From the NCBI GenBank assembly GCA_902806175.1, contig CADCVQ010000087.1, forward strand, positions 1 through 64,000: DNA of 64,000 nt, read 5' to 3'. Below the pieces are notes generated by a model that saw nothing but the letters and a program-made list of their open reading frames with translations, did no database searches and was not told where the DNA came from. Every line of letters starts with the position of its first letter. The stretch's first letter is position 1. The translations under genes were made by a program, and so were the position numbers. This stretch comes from an uncultured Solirubrobacteraceae bacterium (GTDB lineage Bacteria > Actinomycetota > Thermoleophilia > Solirubrobacterales > Solirubrobacteraceae). Below, one piece after another: positions 33,904 through 43,585 of the stretch.

Positions 33904-35343
33904 TCAGCCGCCGCCGGACTTCAGCCGGCCGCCGCCGCGCCCCGGCTCGACGTTCGGGAAGAACTGCGTGTTGCCCTCGAACGGCAGCGGTCCCTGCACC
34001 TTGCAGCCCGGCGTGTTCGACGGCCCCTTCTCGCCGCCGGCGTTCCTGCAGTCAAAGCTCGGCAGGATCAGCTTGCTCGGATCGCGCCTGTTGTCCGGGG
34101 CGCGATAGGCGTTGCCGCGGTTGGCACGTGAGCGCGCGGTCGCGGGCAACGACTCCGTGCCGCCGAGGATGATCTGCGGCAGTACGTGGCCGTTGCTCTT
34201 GCTGCCCGGCGGCGGCGTGCGGATGCCGCCGATCGCCGCCGGGCCGATGTTGAGGAAGTCCGTGACCTTGGCCTGGTTGAGCTCGAGGAAGCGCAGCAGC
34301 GGGTTAAGCTGCTGCAGGAACGGCCCGGTGGCGGCGAGCGTCGGATCCAGCCCGCGCAGGATCCGCGACAGCGCCGGCAGCCCCCTGTCGCCCGCGCTGA
34401 TCAGCGGGTCGACGTTCTCGAAGAGGTTCTCGAGATCGGGCGACAGGCGCTGCAGCGAGACGAGTGTCGGCTGCAGGTCGTCGAGCACGGGGTCGAGGTC
34501 GCGGATCAGCGGCTCCGTGTTGACCGAGAACGTGCGCAGCCGCGCGAGCGTCAGCTTGGACTCCTGCAGGAACGTCGGCAGGATGCGGATCGAGTCGGCG
34601 AGCGCGTCGCGGCGCTCGGAGAGCTCGTCGAACAGCTCGGTGTTGCTGCGCGTGAGCTCCACGAGCGCGGCCTCGTCGGCGGTCAGCTCCTCGAAGGTCC
34701 TGCCGGTGTTCTTGACGAGGTCGCGCAGCGCCGCGCGGCGGTCGTCGAGCACGTCGACGACGCTGCCTGCGCTCTCGGCGAAGACGGGCAGGTTGCCGAG
34801 CGCGTCGTTGAGGTCACGGCCGCGACCGGCCCCGGCCTTCGCGGCGCTTGCCATCCACTCCTGAAATGCCTCGCGCGTCGGCTCGTCGAAGATCTGCAGC
34901 AGCTCGTCGAACTCGACCGCCTGCGCGACACGGCCGTCGGACAGGCGCTCGCCCTCCGGGATGTCGGGCGCGCCGCGGCTGCCGGTCGTGACCTCCACGT
35001 ACGTCTCGCCGAGCAGCGTCTTCTGGCGCAGGATCGCGCGCGCGTCGGCCTTCATCGGCGCGTACTTGGACTCGAGCTCGATCGTCGCGATCGTCTTGTT
35101 GCCGCCCTCGGGCGAGAGCTCCTTCCTGACGACGCGGCCGATCTTCACGCCGGCCGTTCGCACGTCGGCCTGCGTGGCGAGCGTCGGCGCGTCGGTGAAG
35201 GCGACCTTCACCTGGTAGCCGCGCGGCTTGAGCGGGATCGCGCCGCCGAACGCCAGCCAGAGAAACAGCAGCAGGCAAAAGCACGTCAGGGCAAAGCCCG
35301 AGATGACGAGCAGGCGGCCGAGGGTCGGGCCTTCGGTGTTCAT
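33904..35343 (-). CDS. Mce-family protein, sixth gene of the cluster
   Basis: The 479-residue protein has an N-terminal helix (about 9-33), an MlaD/Mce domain (YQVKVAFTDAPTLATQADV then AGVKIGRV) and a long helical region to about 360, followed by a Pro/Gly-rich tail with two cysteines. Mce proteins form hexameric tunnels that move lipids between membranes or into the cell. The ATG at 35343 is chosen because it overlaps the upstream stop (ATGA) and directly precedes the helix; an in-frame start at 35490 is rejected. Confidence 0.9.
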   Translation of the reverse strand: MNTEGPTLGRLLVISGFALTCFCLLLFLWLAFGGAIPLKPRGYQVKVAFTDAPTLATQADVRTAGVKIGRVVRKELSPEGGNKTIATIELESKYAPMKADARAILRQKTLLGETYVEVTTGSRGAPDIPEGERLSDGRVAQAVEFDELLQIFDEPTREAFQEWMASAAKAGAGRGRDLNDALGNLPVFAESAGSVVDVLDDRRAALRDLVKNTGRTFEELTADEAALVELTRSNTELFDELSERRDALADSIRILPTFLQESKLTLARLRTFSVNTEPLIRDLDPVLDDLQPTLVSLQRLSPDLENLFENVDPLISAGDRGLPALSRILRGLDPTLAATGPFLQQLNPLLRFLELNQAKVTDFLNIGPAAIGGIRTPPPGSKSNGHVLPQIILGGTESLPATARSRANRGNAYRAPDNRRDPSKLILPSFDCRNAGGEKGPSNTPGCKVQGPLPFEGNTQFFPNVEPGRGGGRLKSGGG

Positions 35344-36707
35344 CCGCCACCGCCGTTGGCGCGCAGGGAGCGCTTGATGCTCAGCGAGCGCGTGTCCGGG
35401 TTCTTGCAGACGGTCGCCAGCAGCGGCGAGAGCCCGAGCGCGAACTCCGCCTGCGGCAGGTCGTTGACGAGGCTCGTCAGCGTCGAGCACGTGCCCGTCA
35501 GGAAGATCGGCCGCATCGGGCCGTGGGCGTCGTCGATGCTCTGCAGGTTCGCCGTCTGATGCGTCAGCCAGCCGAGGTGGAAGAGGTAGCCCTCGTCGCG
35601 GCCCGCCTTCTCGGGCGCCTCGCGGCCGCCGGGATTGTGACCGAGCATGTTCACGAAGTCGTTGAGCACCTTCGCGTTGCGGTCAAGCTCGGGGAACGTC
35701 CGCGCCAGTCCGCGAGCGGCCGGCGCGAGGTCCTTGACGAGCGGCACGGCCGTGCGCACGAACGGCCGGATCCGGCGGCGCACGGTCGGCGTGGCCTCGC
35801 GGGCGAAGGGGCTGACCGCGGCATTGACATTCTCCAGCTCGCGGACGGCCGGCAGCAGCGCCCGCGTCGCCGGCCCGAGCTCGTCTGCGAACGGCGCGAC
35901 GGCGTTCAGCGTCGAGGTCGCCGTCTGCAGCGTCGGCGCGAGCTCGCCGACGGCGTCGCGCAGGTCGTCGTCCTCGCGAGCGAAGGCGCGCAGGGTGCCC
36001 GACGCGCCGGAGACCAGCCGCGTCAGGTCCTCGGGGCGCTTGGCGAGCTCGGCATTGACCCGCGACAGCGACGTGACGAGGCGCCGCAGCGCGACGCGCT
36101 CCTTGGCGACCTCGCGATTGACACGCCCGAGGTCGCGCACGGTCGGGCCGTAGCGCTCGAGCACCTCGGCGAGGTTGTCGCCCTTGCCGCGCAGGCCCTC
36201 GCCGGCGCCGTTGGCCAGCAGCGTGATGTAGTCGCGCGTGCGGGCGTCGAGCTCGGACAGGATCTCGTCGAGGTCGACGTCCGTGAGCGCGCTCGAGATC
36301 GGGATCGTGAAGCCCTCCTTGACCGGCTCGCCCCGCTTGCCGGGAAAGACCTGGACGTACATGTCCTTCAGGCCGGTGCGCGGGCGCAGCAGCGCCTTCG
36401 CGTCGGGGTGGATGAGGTCCTCGTACTCCTGCTTGATGTCCAGCCCGACGATCGCGCGCCCGTTCTTCAGCGACACCTCGCCGATGTCGCCGATCTGCAC
36501 GCCGGCGACCTGCACCGTCTGGCCCTGGCCCGGCGTGACGGCCTGGGCGTTGTCGAGCTCGACGTTGATGCGCATCGGCGTGTCCTCGGCGAGCGGGAAG
36601 CGGAAGCGCTGGTTGTCGAGGATGTAGCCGCCGACGAGCGCGGCGATCGCGATGAGCACGACGACGGCGGCGAACGGGCCGACGTTCTTGCGGATGACGC
36701 GGGTCAC
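35340..36707 (-). CDS. Mce-family protein, fifth gene of the cluster
   Basis: At 455 residues, it has a membrane helix at about 11-30, the Mce domain (RINVELDNAQAV, QVAGVQIGDIGEV) and an extended alpha-helical stretch. It is the shortest of the six. GTG start with GTGA overlap to the gene before and ATGA to the gene after. It should supply one subunit of a heterohexameric Mce ring. Confidence 0.9.
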   Translation of the reverse strand: MTRVIRKNVGPFAAVVVLIAIAALVGGYILDNQRFRFPLAEDTPMRINVELDNAQAVTPGQGQTVQVAGVQIGDIGEVSLKNGRAIVGLDIKQEYEDLIHPDAKALLRPRTGLKDMYVQVFPGKRGEPVKEGFTIPISSALTDVDLDEILSELDARTRDYITLLANGAGEGLRGKGDNLAEVLERYGPTVRDLGRVNREVAKERVALRRLVTSLSRVNAELAKRPEDLTRLVSGASGTLRAFAREDDDLRDAVGELAPTLQTATSTLNAVAPFADELGPATRALLPAVRELENVNAAVSPFAREATPTVRRRIRPFVRTAVPLVKDLAPAARGLARTFPELDRNAKVLNDFVNMLGHNPGGREAPEKAGRDEGYLFHLGWLTHQTANLQSIDDAHGPMRPIFLTGTCSTLTSLVNDLPQAEFALGLSPLLATVCKNPDTRSLSIKRSLRANGGGG

Positions 36708-38278
36708 TTGCCCTGCCTCTTCAGCGCGCGATCGAGCTGCTTCGTGAGGCCGTTCTTCGACGCGATCGCGCGGATCTCGCTGACCGTGATCGCGCGGTCG
36801 AGCACCTTGACGTCCGAGCCCTTGCGCTTCAGCTCGGCGCGCAGCACCGCGACGGCGGCGGACTGCGCCTTGGACTCGCGCGTGCGCGCCGCGGGAGTGT
36901 TCGTGTCGACCGACTGCGGCGGCCCCTTCGGGATCGAGCGCAGGTCCGGCGGCTCCTGCGTCTCGCAGGGAACCTCGGGCTTCAGCGGCGGGCGCTCGCG
37001 GATCGGCGGCGGGTTGTTGCCGACGAGCGGCTCGGCAAGTGAGCCGAACAGCCCGTTGCCGATGTTGAACGTCTCGGCGCCGCCCGTGCCGAGCACCTTG
37101 AAGTACTGGCTGTTGGCGTCGAACGAGCGGCTCTCGCCGGCCAGGCCGGGCAGGAACTTCGCCATGTCCTCATAGACCGGGCCCTTCGTCGGAAACGCCT
37201 CGTCGACGAGCTTGGAATCCCCGAATGGCACGAGCACGTTGGACGTGCAGCTCGACAGCGCGCGCAGCTGTGAGAGCACGCCGACGCCGGTCGTCGCGAC
37301 CTGCGCCAGCGGCGGCGTCGCGCTGCGCAGGTTGCGCGCCAGCGTACCGAGCTCGCGATCCTGCACGAGCCCGCGCAGCTGCCTGACCAGCGGCAGCGTC
37401 GCGCGCACCGTCGGTCCGAGCGAGCGGATGCCGGGCCGTGCGCCGCGCGCGAAGCGGCGCACGTCGGGGAACGCGTCGTTGAGTGAGTCCAGCGCGGGCG
37501 TCGCCGCGCGCAGCGTGCGCGGCAGCTCGCCGACCGCGCTGCGCAGCGCGGTCTCCTCGTCGGCGAAGGCGGCGGCCGTCGTGTTGAAGTCCGCGACGAG
37601 CTCGGTGAGCCTGCGCGGCTCGTTGAGCGCCTGCGCCGCGACGCCGCCGCTGCGAACGAACCGGCTGAGGTCGCCGGGTTTCTTGCCGAGCAGCGCCTCC
37701 GCGACGATCGCGGTGAACTTGTAGGCGTTTGCCTGGTAGGGCAGCGACCGGTTGAAGGCCTTCGCGCCGCCGGCGTCCTGCGCCCTGCCGACCTCGACGA
37801 AGACCTGGCGCAGGTCGTTGCGCGTGTCGCTGTTGAGTGCCTGCAGCACCTGGTCGAACTGGACCGGGTTGCCGGTCCGGCCGACCGGGATCGTCTCACC
37901 CTCGTCGAGCTCGCCCGCGCCTGGCGTGCCGGGCGCCACCTCGACGAAGAAGTTGCCCTCGAGGAAGATCCGCGGACGGATCTTCGCGGCCGCGTCGGCG
38001 TAGACCGGCCGGCCCTTGTCGGTGATCGCGAACGTGACCGTCGCCGAGCTGGCGCCCGGCTTGGTGTGCGCGACATCCGTCACCTCGCCGACGTCGACGC
38101 CCGCGATCCGGACGGGCGAGCCCTTGTTGATCCCGCTCGTGTCACGGAACGCGGCCTTGATCTCGTACGGGCTGTTGACGAGCGGGACGTCCTTCGTGAA
38201 GCCGAGGTAGGTCCCCACGATCACGACGACGATCACGGCGATGCCGACGGCGAAGGCGCTCGGGCCGCGGTTTCTCAT
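36704..38278 (-). CDS. Mce-family protein, fourth gene of the cluster
   Basis: The 524-residue protein has a strong N-terminal helix (FAVGIAVIVVVIVGTYLGF), the Mce domain (YEIKAAFRDTSGINKGSPV, RIAGVDVGEVTDV) and a long helical part, then a Pro-rich segment (about 425-470) and a basic C-terminus. Overlaps of 4 nt join it to both neighbours. Confidence 0.9.
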   Translation of the reverse strand: MRNRGPSAFAVGIAVIVVVIVGTYLGFTKDVPLVNSPYEIKAAFRDTSGINKGSPVRIAGVDVGEVTDVAHTKPGASSATVTFAITDKGRPVYADAAAKIRPRIFLEGNFFVEVAPGTPGAGELDEGETIPVGRTGNPVQFDQVLQALNSDTRNDLRQVFVEVGRAQDAGGAKAFNRSLPYQANAYKFTAIVAEALLGKKPGDLSRFVRSGGVAAQALNEPRRLTELVADFNTTAAAFADEETALRSAVGELPRTLRAATPALDSLNDAFPDVRRFARGARPGIRSLGPTVRATLPLVRQLRGLVQDRELGTLARNLRSATPPLAQVATTGVGVLSQLRALSSCTSNVLVPFGDSKLVDEAFPTKGPVYEDMAKFLPGLAGESRSFDANSQYFKVLGTGGAETFNIGNGLFGSLAEPLVGNNPPPIRERPPLKPEVPCETQEPPDLRSIPKGPPQSVDTNTPAARTRESKAQSAAVAVLRAELKRKGSDVKVLDRAITVSEIRAIASKNGLTKQLDRALKRQGK

Positions 38279-39801
38279 GGCAGCCTCGGCGGCGCGATGC
38301 CAGTCGGCTCGGAGGAGAAGGACTGGCCTTCGGGGACGCGCGGGCGGCCCGCGTAGGTGGGGCCCTGGTTGCCCGGCGTCGCGGAGTCGACGGCGATCTT
38401 GTACTTCTCCGGGAAGCCCGTCGCCAGGCGCTCTGGGTAGCCGCGCTGGCCGGACTCGCAGTCGGCGTTGCCGCTGGCGTCGACCGCGGCGCCGGGGCCC
38501 TGGTCGTGCAGCGCGGCGGCGTCGCCGAACAGCGCGTGCTGGACGGGGTCGATCTCACCGCCGTTGGCGGGCTCGTGCGCGCCGAAGGACGCCATCGAGT
38601 TCTCCTGCTCGAGCGGCGCCATCTTGACCTGGACGCGCTGCACGGTGCCGGTCGCGTCCTCGTCGGAGATGTGGTCGGCGAGGTAGGTCCACCAGTACGT
38701 GAAGTAGTTGCAGACGGTCACGTGCGGGCCCGCCCACTGCAGCGTCGGGTTCAGCGTGGCCATCGTGTCGGTCAGGCCGCCGATCGTGATGTCCGTCGTC
38801 GGCGACTTGGCGAGCGAGCGCAGCGCGCGCAGCGAGCCCTCGAGATCGTCCGTGAACGCCGGCAGGCGCCGCAGCACGGGCGTCCCGGCGGCGAGCGCGC
38901 GGTTGACGGCGGGCACGCTCGTGCGGACCGCGCGCGCCGTCCCGCGAACCTCGTCGGAGATCTCCGCCAGGCGGGCGAGCAGCGGGCGCGTCTCGGGCAG
39001 GGAGTCGATCCCGACCTGCAGCGTCTCGGGCGAGCGCTCGATCGTCTCGCGCAGCGCCTGCGGGTCGCGCGACAGCGCCTCGAACGTGTCGGCCATCGCA
39101 GTGAAGCCGCGCGCGAGCGTGTCGGACTCGGGCGCGAGCACGCGGGTGAGGTCGGCCGTCTCGTCGAGCACGCGGTTGAGCCCGGTGTCGCGGTCGGCGA
39201 GCGTGCGCATCACCGCAGGCAGGTCGCCGAGCAGCTGCGGCAACGCGCCGAGCGTGCGGTTCAGCGCTTCGCCGCGGCCGGCGAGCGCGCTGCCGAGGAA
39301 GTCGAGGTTGCGGTCGACGCTCTCGCGCGTCGGCTCGTCGAAGATCGAGAAGAAGTCGTCGAGCTCGGGGCCGACGGTGTTGCCGCGCGTCGCGATGACC
39401 TCGCCCTCCTGCAGCGGCGTGCCGGACCTGCCGCGCAACAGGTCGACGTACTTCAGTCCCAGCGCCGAGCGCGGGCGGATGCGGATCGTCGTGTCCTGCG
39501 GGATCGGCACCGCCGCCTTGTCGAGCTTCAGCGTGAGCTGCGCCCCCCGGTCAGAACCGTTTCTAACCGGCTCGATCTTCGTCACCTGGCCGACCCGGAA
39601 GCCGCCCTCGCGGACCTCGTTGCCCACGACGAGGCGTGCCGCATCGGGCGTGTCGACCTTCATCTCGAAGGTCGGCACGAACGGCAGCCCGCGGTTGGCC
39701 TGGTAGGCGAGCAGCACCGCGACGACCACGACGACCACGGTGACGGCCCCGATGAAGACCGGGTTGGAGGCGACCGATGGCGCACGGCGGCCTCGCATCA
39801 C
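38275..39801 (-). CDS. Mce-family protein, third gene of the cluster
   Basis: The 508-residue protein has a helix over about 15-32 (FIGAVTVVVVVVAVLLAY), the Mce domain (FEMKVDTPDAARLVVGNEV, GGFRVGQVTKI) and a helical region; the last 100 residues are soluble and probably disordered. ATGA overlaps on both sides keep it in frame-coupled translation with the others. Confidence 0.9.
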   Translation of the reverse strand: MMRGRRAPSVASNPVFIGAVTVVVVVVAVLLAYQANRGLPFVPTFEMKVDTPDAARLVVGNEVREGGFRVGQVTKIEPVRNGSDRGAQLTLKLDKAAVPIPQDTTIRIRPRSALGLKYVDLLRGRSGTPLQEGEVIATRGNTVGPELDDFFSIFDEPTRESVDRNLDFLGSALAGRGEALNRTLGALPQLLGDLPAVMRTLADRDTGLNRVLDETADLTRVLAPESDTLARGFTAMADTFEALSRDPQALRETIERSPETLQVGIDSLPETRPLLARLAEISDEVRGTARAVRTSVPAVNRALAAGTPVLRRLPAFTDDLEGSLRALRSLAKSPTTDITIGGLTDTMATLNPTLQWAGPHVTVCNYFTYWWTYLADHISDEDATGTVQRVQVKMAPLEQENSMASFGAHEPANGGEIDPVQHALFGDAAALHDQGPGAAVDASGNADCESGQRGYPERLATGFPEKYKIAVDSATPGNQGPTYAGRPRVPEGQSFSSEPTGIAPPRLP

Positions 39802-41375
39802 CCCGGCCCCAGCAGGTAGTCGAGGAGGCTGCGTTCGCTCCCGGCGCTCGAGCGGGAGCTGCTGTTGCGCGGCAGGAGGTTGGGTACGTCGGGCAGCTTG
39901 GGCAGCTTGTCGAGCAGGTCCTTGGGGTCGGGCAGCAGCGACGGGGGGCGGGGCGCGGGCGGCGCAGGCGGCGCGGCCGGTCCCGGATCGGCCGGGGCCG
40001 GGGCCGGGGTGGCGGGCGTCTCAGCGGGCTTGTCGGGCGCCTTATCGGGCGCCGGCCTGGGCATGCGCTTCGTCGTCCGCGAAACGGCGCCCGTGGTCAC
40101 GCCCGGCTGATTGGGGCCGAGCCACGACTTGCAGCGCTTCGTGCGCTCGGGCTCCTCGACGGCGGTCTGCGCGTTCGTGTACTGCGTGCACTCGTTGATC
40201 AGGATGTTGAGCTTCAGCAGGAAGCCCTTGGAGTCGAAGATGTTGATCGCCTGCGACTGCACGAAGAAGTACTGCAGCAGCGCCTCCAGCCCGGTGAAGC
40301 CCTTGCCGGTCGGGCTGAGCCGGTTGGGCTCGACGGCGCGGTCGCGGTCGTTGATGTCCTCGAGCACGAAGCGCAGGTTGCGCATCGGCTCGGTGCTCGC
40401 GGTGCCCAGCGCGCGCAGCTCCTTCACGGTCGAGCGCGCCTCGCGGACCGCGCCGATGCCGGTCTGGGACGCCTCGCCGAGGCCGCGCACGGCGGGCCGC
40501 GCGGACCGCGCGAACGGCCCCAGGCGCTGCAGCAGCTCGGTGAGGTCGGGCGCCGCGCGGCGCAGGTCGCGCAGCGCGGGCGTCTGCAGGCGCGCCGTCG
40601 TGCCGAGGTCGGCGAGCGTCGGGCGCAGCTCGCGCAGGAAGCGCGGCAGCTTGTCGACCGTCTGCGCCAGCTCCTTGGATCGGCTGGCGCTCGCCTCGGT
40701 GGTGTCGGCGGCCTCGCGGATGAAGCGCCCGACGTCGCGGCGGTTGCCGGCGAGGCCGGCGAGCACGTCGTCGGCGTCGCGCGTGAGCTGGTTGATCGTG
40801 CGCCGGTTGGCGTCGAGGATGTCCAGCACCTTGTCGGTCTCGCGCAGCGCGGGGACCGCGCGGCGCAGCGTCGTCTGGATGTCCTCGCCGCGGGCGGTGA
40901 AGCCGATCCCGAGCTCGGTGAGGATCAGCCCGAAGCGCTCGCGCGCGGGGCGGCGCATGATGTCGAGCACGAGGTCGGGCGGGATCGTCCCGGCCGTCTG
41001 CTCGACGGGGATCGTGCGCGGGGCGGGGCTTTGGCGCTTGCCCGGGTCGCAGTCCAGGTAGTACTCGCCGATGAGCGACTGCGGCTTGACCTGACAGCGG
41101 ACGTCCGCCCGGAAGCCGGCGAAGCTCGGCAGCGTCACGACGATCTTCGCAAGCGCGCGGGCCGTCGAGCGCTGGACCTCGAGCTTGTCGATCTTGCCGA
41201 CGGTCACGCCCGAGGCGCGCAGGTCCGAGCCCTCGGTCAGGCCGAACGCGTTGTCGAGCACGACCGTGTAGCGCTGCTCGTTGCCGGCGTCGGCGCCGGC
41301 CGACGTCGCCGCGAGCGTCGCCGCCGCGCCGACGGCGAGCGCGAGCAGGAAGATGAGCAGCGGCGCAAGCCTCAT
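39798..41375 (-). CDS. Mce-family protein with Pro-rich tail, second gene
   Basis: At 525 residues, it has an N-terminal signal-like helix (LAPLLIFLLALAVGAAATLA), the Mce domain (YTVVLDNAFGLTEGSDL, RASGVTVGKIDKLEV), a helical region and a striking Pro/Ala-rich linker (about 430-475) before a C-terminal stretch ending SLLDYLLGPG. The linker may span peptidoglycan. The start overlaps the first mce gene by 4 nt. Confidence 0.9.
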   Translation of the reverse strand: MRLAPLLIFLLALAVGAAATLAATSAGADAGNEQRYTVVLDNAFGLTEGSDLRASGVTVGKIDKLEVQRSTARALAKIVVTLPSFAGFRADVRCQVKPQSLIGEYYLDCDPGKRQSPAPRTIPVEQTAGTIPPDLVLDIMRRPARERFGLILTELGIGFTARGEDIQTTLRRAVPALRETDKVLDILDANRRTINQLTRDADDVLAGLAGNRRDVGRFIREAADTTEASASRSKELAQTVDKLPRFLRELRPTLADLGTTARLQTPALRDLRRAAPDLTELLQRLGPFARSARPAVRGLGEASQTGIGAVREARSTVKELRALGTASTEPMRNLRFVLEDINDRDRAVEPNRLSPTGKGFTGLEALLQYFFVQSQAINIFDSKGFLLKLNILINECTQYTNAQTAVEEPERTKRCKSWLGPNQPGVTTGAVSRTTKRMPRPAPDKAPDKPAETPATPAPAPADPGPAAPPAPPAPRPPSLLPDPKDLLDKLPKLPDVPNLLPRNSSSRSSAGSERSLLDYLLGPG

Positions 41376-42766
41376 GGGCCGATCGGCACCTGGCTGTCGT
41401 CGCAGTTGAAGTCCGGCGACGGCTTGTACGGATTGGAGCCGTCGGGGGCGCGGCGCTCGATCGAGCCGGGGCAGCGGTTGTTGCGTTTGATCTTCACGTC
41501 GGCGCTGAGGATCAGGTTGCGCAGCTCGGCGGGGATCGGCAGCGCGTTGAGTGCGGGGCCGAGCGTGAAGCCGTTGAGCTGCAGGCCCGCGCGCGAGAAG
41601 TTGCCCAGCGCGTCGTAGGCGCCGCTCGTCGAGAAGTCGTCGAACCAGCCGACCAGGTCCGGCGCGTAGGGCCGCAGGAACCCGATCTGCTTCGTCGCGC
41701 CCTCGAAGGCCTTGATCGTCGCGGGGAACGCGCCGGGCCGCCGCTGGCCGTTGCGCTCGACGGTTTCGTTGGCGATCTGGTCAAGCGCAGGCTGGCGGCG
41801 CAGGAGCTCGACGAGGTCGTTGTCCTTGCCCGGGCGGCGCACGGTCTGCGACAGCTCGCGGATCGCCGGCCGGGCGTCGCGCGCGAACGGGCGCAGCTGG
41901 TTCATGAGCGCGATCAGGCTGTCGCGAACGACGGGCTTTGCCTCGTTGACGAGCGGGTCGAGGTCGTCCAGCGCCGAGCGCAGGTTGACGAACGTCGTGT
42001 TCGCCTTGCGCATGACGCCGGGCAGCAGGCCGACCGACTCGCCGAGCGACTCGCCGTTGGAGGTCAGCGCCGAGGTCGTCGTGGCGAGGTTGCGCGTCAG
42101 GTCGGCGAGCACGCCGTCCTGCGCGGAGACATCGGTCACCAGGCGCGACGTCTGCACGATGAAGCGCTCGAGGTCGGGCCTGTTGCGGTTCAGCTCGGCG
42201 AACAGCTGCGACGAGGAGGAGATCGCCGGGTTGAAGTAGCGCAACGCTGCGTTGGCCTCATCTTCATTGCCTGCTTGGAAGTCGCGCAGAAAGGCGACGC
42301 TCTTCTGCACGCCTCTGCGTGCCTCGGGATCGAACGTGTTGAAGATCTGATCCAGATCGACCGCCGCCCGCGTGCTCTGCGTCGGCAGGGTGGCGCCGTC
42401 GGCGATGTCCGCGCCGTCGGCGGGGCCGAGCTGCAGGTCGACGTAGCGGTTGGCCACGCCCGACAGTGAGGTCTGGCGGATGGTCGCGCGGGTCCCGCGG
42501 CGCAGCGGGTGATAGCCGTCGCCCTCGATGTTCAGCGTGACGCGCGCCTTGCCGTCGTCGGTCAGGACGATCTCGCCGACCGAGCCGACGGTGGCGCCGG
42601 CGACCTTGACGGCATTGCCCTTTACAAGCTGGCTGGCCGACACGAAGTCGGCCTTGACGGTGTAGCCGCCGCCTCCGGCGACGACGAGCACGAGCACGAC
42701 CAAGACGATCGCCGCGATCACCGCGCCCATCGCGACGACCGGCCCTTTCCCATCCCTAGGAAGCAC
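41372..42766 (-). CDS. Mce-family protein, first gene of the cluster
   Basis: The 464-residue protein starts with a transmembrane helix (VIAAIVLVVLVLVVAGGGG), then the Mce domain (YTVKADFVSASQLVKGNAV, KVAGATVGSVGEI) and helical body. The GTG at 42766 is preferred over the longer ATG at 42802 because it overlaps the stop of the upstream peptidase by one base (TAGTG), matching the tight coupling of the rest of the operon. Confidence 0.88.
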   Translation of the reverse strand: MLPRDGKGPVVAMGAVIAAIVLVVLVLVVAGGGGYTVKADFVSASQLVKGNAVKVAGATVGSVGEIVLTDDGKARVTLNIEGDGYHPLRRGTRATIRQTSLSGVANRYVDLQLGPADGADIADGATLPTQSTRAAVDLDQIFNTFDPEARRGVQKSVAFLRDFQAGNEDEANAALRYFNPAISSSSQLFAELNRNRPDLERFIVQTSRLVTDVSAQDGVLADLTRNLATTTSALTSNGESLGESVGLLPGVMRKANTTFVNLRSALDDLDPLVNEAKPVVRDSLIALMNQLRPFARDARPAIRELSQTVRRPGKDNDLVELLRRQPALDQIANETVERNGQRRPGAFPATIKAFEGATKQIGFLRPYAPDLVGWFDDFSTSGAYDALGNFSRAGLQLNGFTLGPALNALPIPAELRNLILSADVKIKRNNRCPGSIERRAPDGSNPYKPSPDFNCDDSQVPIGP

Positions 42767-43434
42767 TAGAGCACCAATGTAGAGCCCTGGAGCCTCAGCC
42801 AACGCCGGTGCTCCTCGTACTCGGGCCAGTGTCGGCGCACGAGCGCCCAGAAGTCAGCTGAGTGATCCATCACGCGCAGGTGACAGGCCTCGTGCCAGAC
42901 GACGTAGTCGAGGACCGGCTCGGGCGCCAGCAGCAGCCGCCAGTTGAAGCTCATCGCGCCGCCCGCCGAGCATGAGCCCCAGCGCGTGCGCTGCCCGCGG
43001 ATCGACAGCTTCGTGTACGTCGTGCCGAGCGCGCGCGCCGCGGCGTCCAGGCGCGGCCCGATCTCCTTCGCCGCCGCCCGTCGATACCAGCGCTCGATCG
43101 CAGCGGGCGCGCGCGCGGCATCGGCGGGCACGAGCAGGGTCTCGCCGCTGCGGTGCACGCGGGCCCGCGCCGGTTCGGGCCGCAGCGCCAGCGACGTGCC
43201 CAGGTAGGGAACCGTCGCACCGCGCGCGGCGAGCGTCATGCGGACGGTGTCCGCGTGGCGCAGGCGCCGCTCGATCCACGGCCGCAGCTCGGCGACGGCG
43301 GCCGGCGCGGCGCTCGCTGGGCTGCGCCGCGGCAGGATGACCTCGACGTCGCCGAGCGCGTCCACGCTCACGCGCACGCGCGACGCGCGATCGGAGCGGC
43401 GAATGCGGTAGGGGAGGTCGTCGGCGGCGTTCAT
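42766..43434 (-). CDS. YgjP-type (DUF45) zinc metallopeptidase
   Basis: The 222-residue protein carries the YgjP/M48-like signature: TRWGSCSAGGAMSFNWRLLL followed by DYVVWHEACHLRVMDHSADFW, where HEACH is the zinc motif (HExxH) and the later residues supply the third ligand. YgjP-like proteins are cytoplasmic metallopeptidases of unclear role. The ATG at 43434 is chosen at the start of homology. It is the first gene of the mce transcription unit, joined to it by a 1-nt overlap. Confidence 0.85.
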   Translation of the reverse strand: MNAADDLPYRIRRSDRASRVRVSVDALGDVEVILPRRSPASAAPAAVAELRPWIERRLRHADTVRMTLAARGATVPYLGTSLALRPEPARARVHRSGETLLVPADAARAPAAIERWYRRAAAKEIGPRLDAAARALGTTYTKLSIRGQRTRWGSCSAGGAMSFNWRLLLAPEPVLDYVVWHEACHLRVMDHSADFWALVRRHWPEYEEHRRWLRLQGSTLVL

Positions 43435-43572
43435 TCGGATTTCCGGGGTGACTCTTGTACCGGACCACAGCAGTGCCATGCGCAGGCGTCGTCGGCGCGG
43501 CCCGGCGCGACGTGATGCGAGCTTCGAGCTTGGCGCGTTGCCCCCTGCGGGCGACGACGAGGATCTGACGAC

Positions 43573-43578
43573 CATAAT
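43573..43578 (+). promoter_or_regulatory. -10 box CATAAT
   Basis: CATAAT ends 7 nt before a GTG at 43586, the same spacing as at other leaderless starts here. It overlaps an alternative ATG at 43577, which argues for the GTG. Confidence 0.45.
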
Positions 43579-43585
43579 GGCGGGC

